In this document: positions 61,979 through 64,000 of the stretch, piece by piece
Numbering within the stretch: the first letter of the stretch is position 1
Layout: each line of letters opens with the position of its first letter
From: JAGGSN01 sp965603725
GTDB lineage: Bacteria; Zixibacteria; MSB-5A5; UBA10806; 4484-95
Reading direction: 5' to 3'
Assembly (NCBI GenBank): GCA_965603725.1
Contig: CBFDEC010000013.1
Coordinates: 11,034-75,033, forward strand
DNA: 64,000 nucleotides
Program-made: the position numbers and the translations under genes
Notes under the pieces: generated by a model
What the model was told of the DNA's origin: nothing
Seen by the model: the letters and a program-made list of their open reading frames with translations, nothing else
Database searches by the model: none

Positions 61979-63213
61979 TATATGATACCCGGTTCGATTC
62001 GATCCAGACGTTCGCGGGCTTCTGTCTTGTCAAGCAGACCGGCTTTGTATTGAGCAAGGATATTTTCAGCCATATAGCTCTCGGCCTTAAATCTTTCAAG
62101 GGAACCGAACACGCGTCGATTATCAAACAGTATCTCAACATCTCCGGGCAGTCCCCGTAGAGCCATCTCCAGACTGACCAGCCATCTTAAGAAGCCTTTT
62201 GCCTTTTCCTGTACGCTCACGATCTGACGCATCATGAGCTCGAATTTAAACCGCGCCCAGGTCTGGGTTGTGCCAAATGAAAAGCCCAGCATGAACGGGT
62301 CAAGGTGAATGCCGGCGCATATGTCCTCGACTATAGACCGGTGATATAGATACCAGCTTGAGGCCGTATTCTGCCCTGACGGGTTAATACTGTGAATCTG
62401 CACGTCATCCCAGGTTACCGCCGAATCTGACGGCTTCAAGCTTTTCATCAAATCGACAGTGCTGTCGAAATAGCTGTTTGCCCTTTCGATGTAGGCGCTG
62501 TCGCTTTCGCCGCCCATCTTCTCAGGTTTAGTAAGCTGTACCTGGATTCGCTGATAACCCGCTTTCTCCAGGGTCTGTGACATATCGAATATCAATTTCT
62601 GTTCGAGGTGAGCTATAAAGCCGATCGATGATAGTATGCTTACACCGCGCGGATCATGAAAGGTGGCGTCAAGGCCGGTAAAATAAAACGACCCGGGATC
62701 GACCTTTACTCGCTGGCTGTCTTTTTCATAAAATATCTGCCAGCCGTTTGAACCCGGTTCAAAAGCTAAGTACCTGTTGTCGCACGGATTGAATTCCGAT
62801 ATTGACTTGCTGTTATGATTTAATATTACTTCTCCCCCGAAACAGCCGTCGATAAACAGCGAATGAAAAAACATGTTTACAATAGTTTCAATTCCGCCGG
62901 ATTTCTGATACGAAAAAGGAGCAAGAATCTGATCGATATCATTGATTAGCTTCTTGCCTGCATCCTGCGATAGACGACTGAATTTGAATTCGACCGGCGC
63001 CGAACACAATCGTGTCCAGAGCCAGACAGCCCCGTTTAATACCGGGATGTTTTCTGCCAGAAATCGATACAGGCTCAAACGATCCTGGCGACGGTAACCA
63101 TAGCCTGACGGCAATTTCATCTCGAAACTGCTTATCCGTGAGGTCTTAGCCGAGGGTCTGGACAAATCCTGCTTCGCTTTGCCGAGAAGTTCCCTTAGTT
63201 TACTTTTGATCAT
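61978..63213 (-). CDS. Phage portal protein
   Basis: A 411-residue portal. ENIPVLNGAVWLWTRLC in the clip/wing region, YFTGLDATFHDPRGVSILSS, then FGTTQTWARFKFELMMRQIV and VQEKAKGFLRWLVSLEMALR in the stem/crown, and the final YKAGLLDKTEARERL typical of portals. It forms the dodecameric DNA gate of the capsid. Start has AGGAGCG. Order portal, small terminase, large terminase is unusual; most phages have terminases first. Confidence 0.85.
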   Translation of the reverse strand: MIKSKLRELLGKAKQDLSRPSAKTSRISSFEMKLPSGYGYRRQDRLSLYRFLAENIPVLNGAVWLWTRLCSAPVEFKFSRLSQDAGKKLINDIDQILAPFSYQKSGGIETIVNMFFHSLFIDGCFGGEVILNHNSKSISEFNPCDNRYLAFEPGSNGWQIFYEKDSQRVKVDPGSFYFTGLDATFHDPRGVSILSSIGFIAHLEQKLIFDMSQTLEKAGYQRIQVQLTKPEKMGGESDSAYIERANSYFDSTVDLMKSLKPSDSAVTWDDVQIHSINPSGQNTASSWYLYHRSIVEDICAGIHLDPFMLGFSFGTTQTWARFKFELMMRQIVSVQEKAKGFLRWLVSLEMALRGLPGDVEILFDNRRVFGSLERFKAESYMAENILAQYKAGLLDKTEARERLDRIEPGII

Positions 63214-63776
63214 ACACGCTCCTGATAGTCGATAATATTACGCTTTTAATTAAACCGAAGCTGACAAAGCTAATGCTGATTGTACGTTGGTTTATTACCT
63301 AAGGGGCAAACGGGGGGACGTGTGCCGCCCACAACAGCTTAACAGGCAGGGTTTTCCAACCCTGCTTCGCCTCTGGCGAACCAAGTTCTTTGTTCAAGAA
63401 CTGCCTGCTAAGGATAAGGCCGTAGGTTGGGGGTCCTACAGATCCGTAGGACTTGTCCCCCAACATGATTGCGGCCGGATAAACCGACCGCCTACATTAT
63501 TCTTTTATTGCGCTTTCAGGAATCCCATACGGGTCGCATGACCTTTCCTGACAACAGAAATATCCGTCGGGAAGGGATTCCCGACGGCGCGGGGAAGGCA
63601 GGAAAACTGTAGGTCGAAACCCCTGCGGTTTCGACAAAACGGTTGCCCGACTGTGTTGCCGTCAGGTGCGGAGACCTGACGGCACGTAATATAAGCAACA
63701 TCGCTATAGACGCAAAAAAGACGGCCTTTTGAGAAATACTCATGAAGACCGCCTTTTGAAACACGTATGTTTGCTT
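63214..63776. repeat. Repeat-rich spacer with right arm of the 44-bp inverted repeat
   Basis: No gene. The inverted-repeat arm is 63452-63495. Three hairpins follow: CCGTCGGGA/TCCCGACGG (63564-63587), GTCGAAAC/GTTTCGAC (63613-63635) and GCCGTCAGGT/ACCTGACGGC (63658-63683). Open frames in this stretch are repeat translations. Confidence 0.75.
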
Positions 63777-64000
63777 CTATTTAACCGAACCAGTCGGAAT
63801 AATCTTGCTGTTTATCACAGGCGTATCACAGTTCGGCCAACCATCCGGCGCAGTATCAGGAAGAGGAGGCCAGAGCGGCTCATAATCGGGGCAGGGTACC
63901 AAACTGCCGCCAGCAACAAAGTAGCCTACCAAAGCAGTTACGTCACCGCCGATGATGGTACAGTCGCCATTAATATCGGCAGATGCCCAGAAACCATCCA
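63777..64000 (-). CDS. C-terminus of a dockerin-like secreted protein (cut by window edge)
   Basis: The last 74 residues of a minus-strand protein, ending in TAG at 63777-63779. ADINGDCTIIGGDVTALVG is one dockerin-like calcium motif, then a CPDYEPLWPPLPDT proline-rich stretch and CDTPVI. This tail is typical of secreted proteins in Zixibacteria-type genomes. The rest lies outside the window. Confidence 0.8.
   Translation of the reverse strand, partial: DGFWASADINGDCTIIGGDVTALVGYFVAGGSLVPCPDYEPLWPPLPDTAPDGWPNCDTPVINSKIIPTGSVK

Noticed and set aside
63287..63541. 84-residue plus-strand frame
   Set aside because: Lies entirely in repeat DNA; part of its translation also appears in the 57.3-57.5 kb repeat region, so it is a repeat artefact.

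Overview
The window looks like a chromosome segment from an uncultured bacterium of the FCB (Fibrobacteres-Chlorobi-Bacteroidetes) supergroup, most like candidate division Zixibacteria. This rests on three observations: two secreted proteins end in YPNPFN-type C-terminal sorting domains (16.8-18.4 kb and 57.6-59.4 kb); the protein cut by the right edge ends in a dockerin-like segment (ADINGD...GGDV) of the kind common in Zixibacteria; and there are many beta-barrel, O-antigen and lipoprotein genes, so the cell is Gram-negative. The taxonomic call is inference from these hallmarks.

Layout. 0-10 kb is a minus-strand envelope and stress block: uppP (partial), two beta-barrel proteins, a PgeF laccase-domain protein, bifunctional RelA/SpoT, O-antigen ligase, MsbA-type ABC exporter, a cytidylyltransferase-like enzyme and a glycerophosphotransferase-like enzyme. 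10-20 kb is a core block read on the minus strand: trpS, scpA, a secreted metallopeptidase, scpB, an AT-rich AAA ATPase, rluB, cmk, plsC and rpsA. 20-36 kb is mixed housekeeping: HNH nuclease, rhodanese plus MauE/DoxX, moeA, ctpA, a membrane spermidine-synthase-like protein, a Tat-tagged AmrS radical SAM protein, a lipoprotein, efp-rnhC-eIF2B-like, a degenerate M48 protein, apt, acyP and a LOG-like protein. 36-43 kb holds an alkyltransferase-like protein, tRNA-Pro(CGG), a radical SAM/SPASM protein, a thioesterase, a degenerate sensor, miaB and a CDP-alcohol phosphotransferase. 43-46.4 kb is an accessory strip of lipoproteins, a PD-(D/E)XK-like protein and a membrane protein, separated by repeated hairpin elements.

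The most striking region is 48.6-63.2 kb: a compact, intact viral head-and-packaging cassette. It has portal, small-terminase candidate, large terminase, prohead protease, a membrane coiled-coil protein, a helical scaffold candidate, a decoration protein and a major capsid protein. These are followed by beta-rich and Sec-signal-bearing accessory proteins and a holin-like protein. I see no tape measure, tail tube, sheath, integrase, replication gene, regulator or endolysin. Apparent host genes lie on both sides. A secreted YPNPFN/VCBS-like protein sits inside it on the opposite strand with its own promoter and terminator. A 44-bp inverted repeat (43 of 44 identical) brackets the terminase/portal half. 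This is the best candidate for an undescribed system: a tail-less or tail-borrowing capsid element, or a domesticated particle.

The intergenic DNA is rich in short repeats. A roughly 300-bp MITE-like element occurs at 22.0 and 31.1 kb, each copy bounded by exact direct repeats (13 and 18 bp). The second copy splits what looks like an ancestral ATGA stop/start overlap between rnhC and the next gene. A second family of hairpins and 'CAGGCCGTCAAGG' units recurs at about 8, 22.5, 43.1, 44.3, 44.5 and 63.5 kb. I found no CRISPR array, rRNA or intact transposase.
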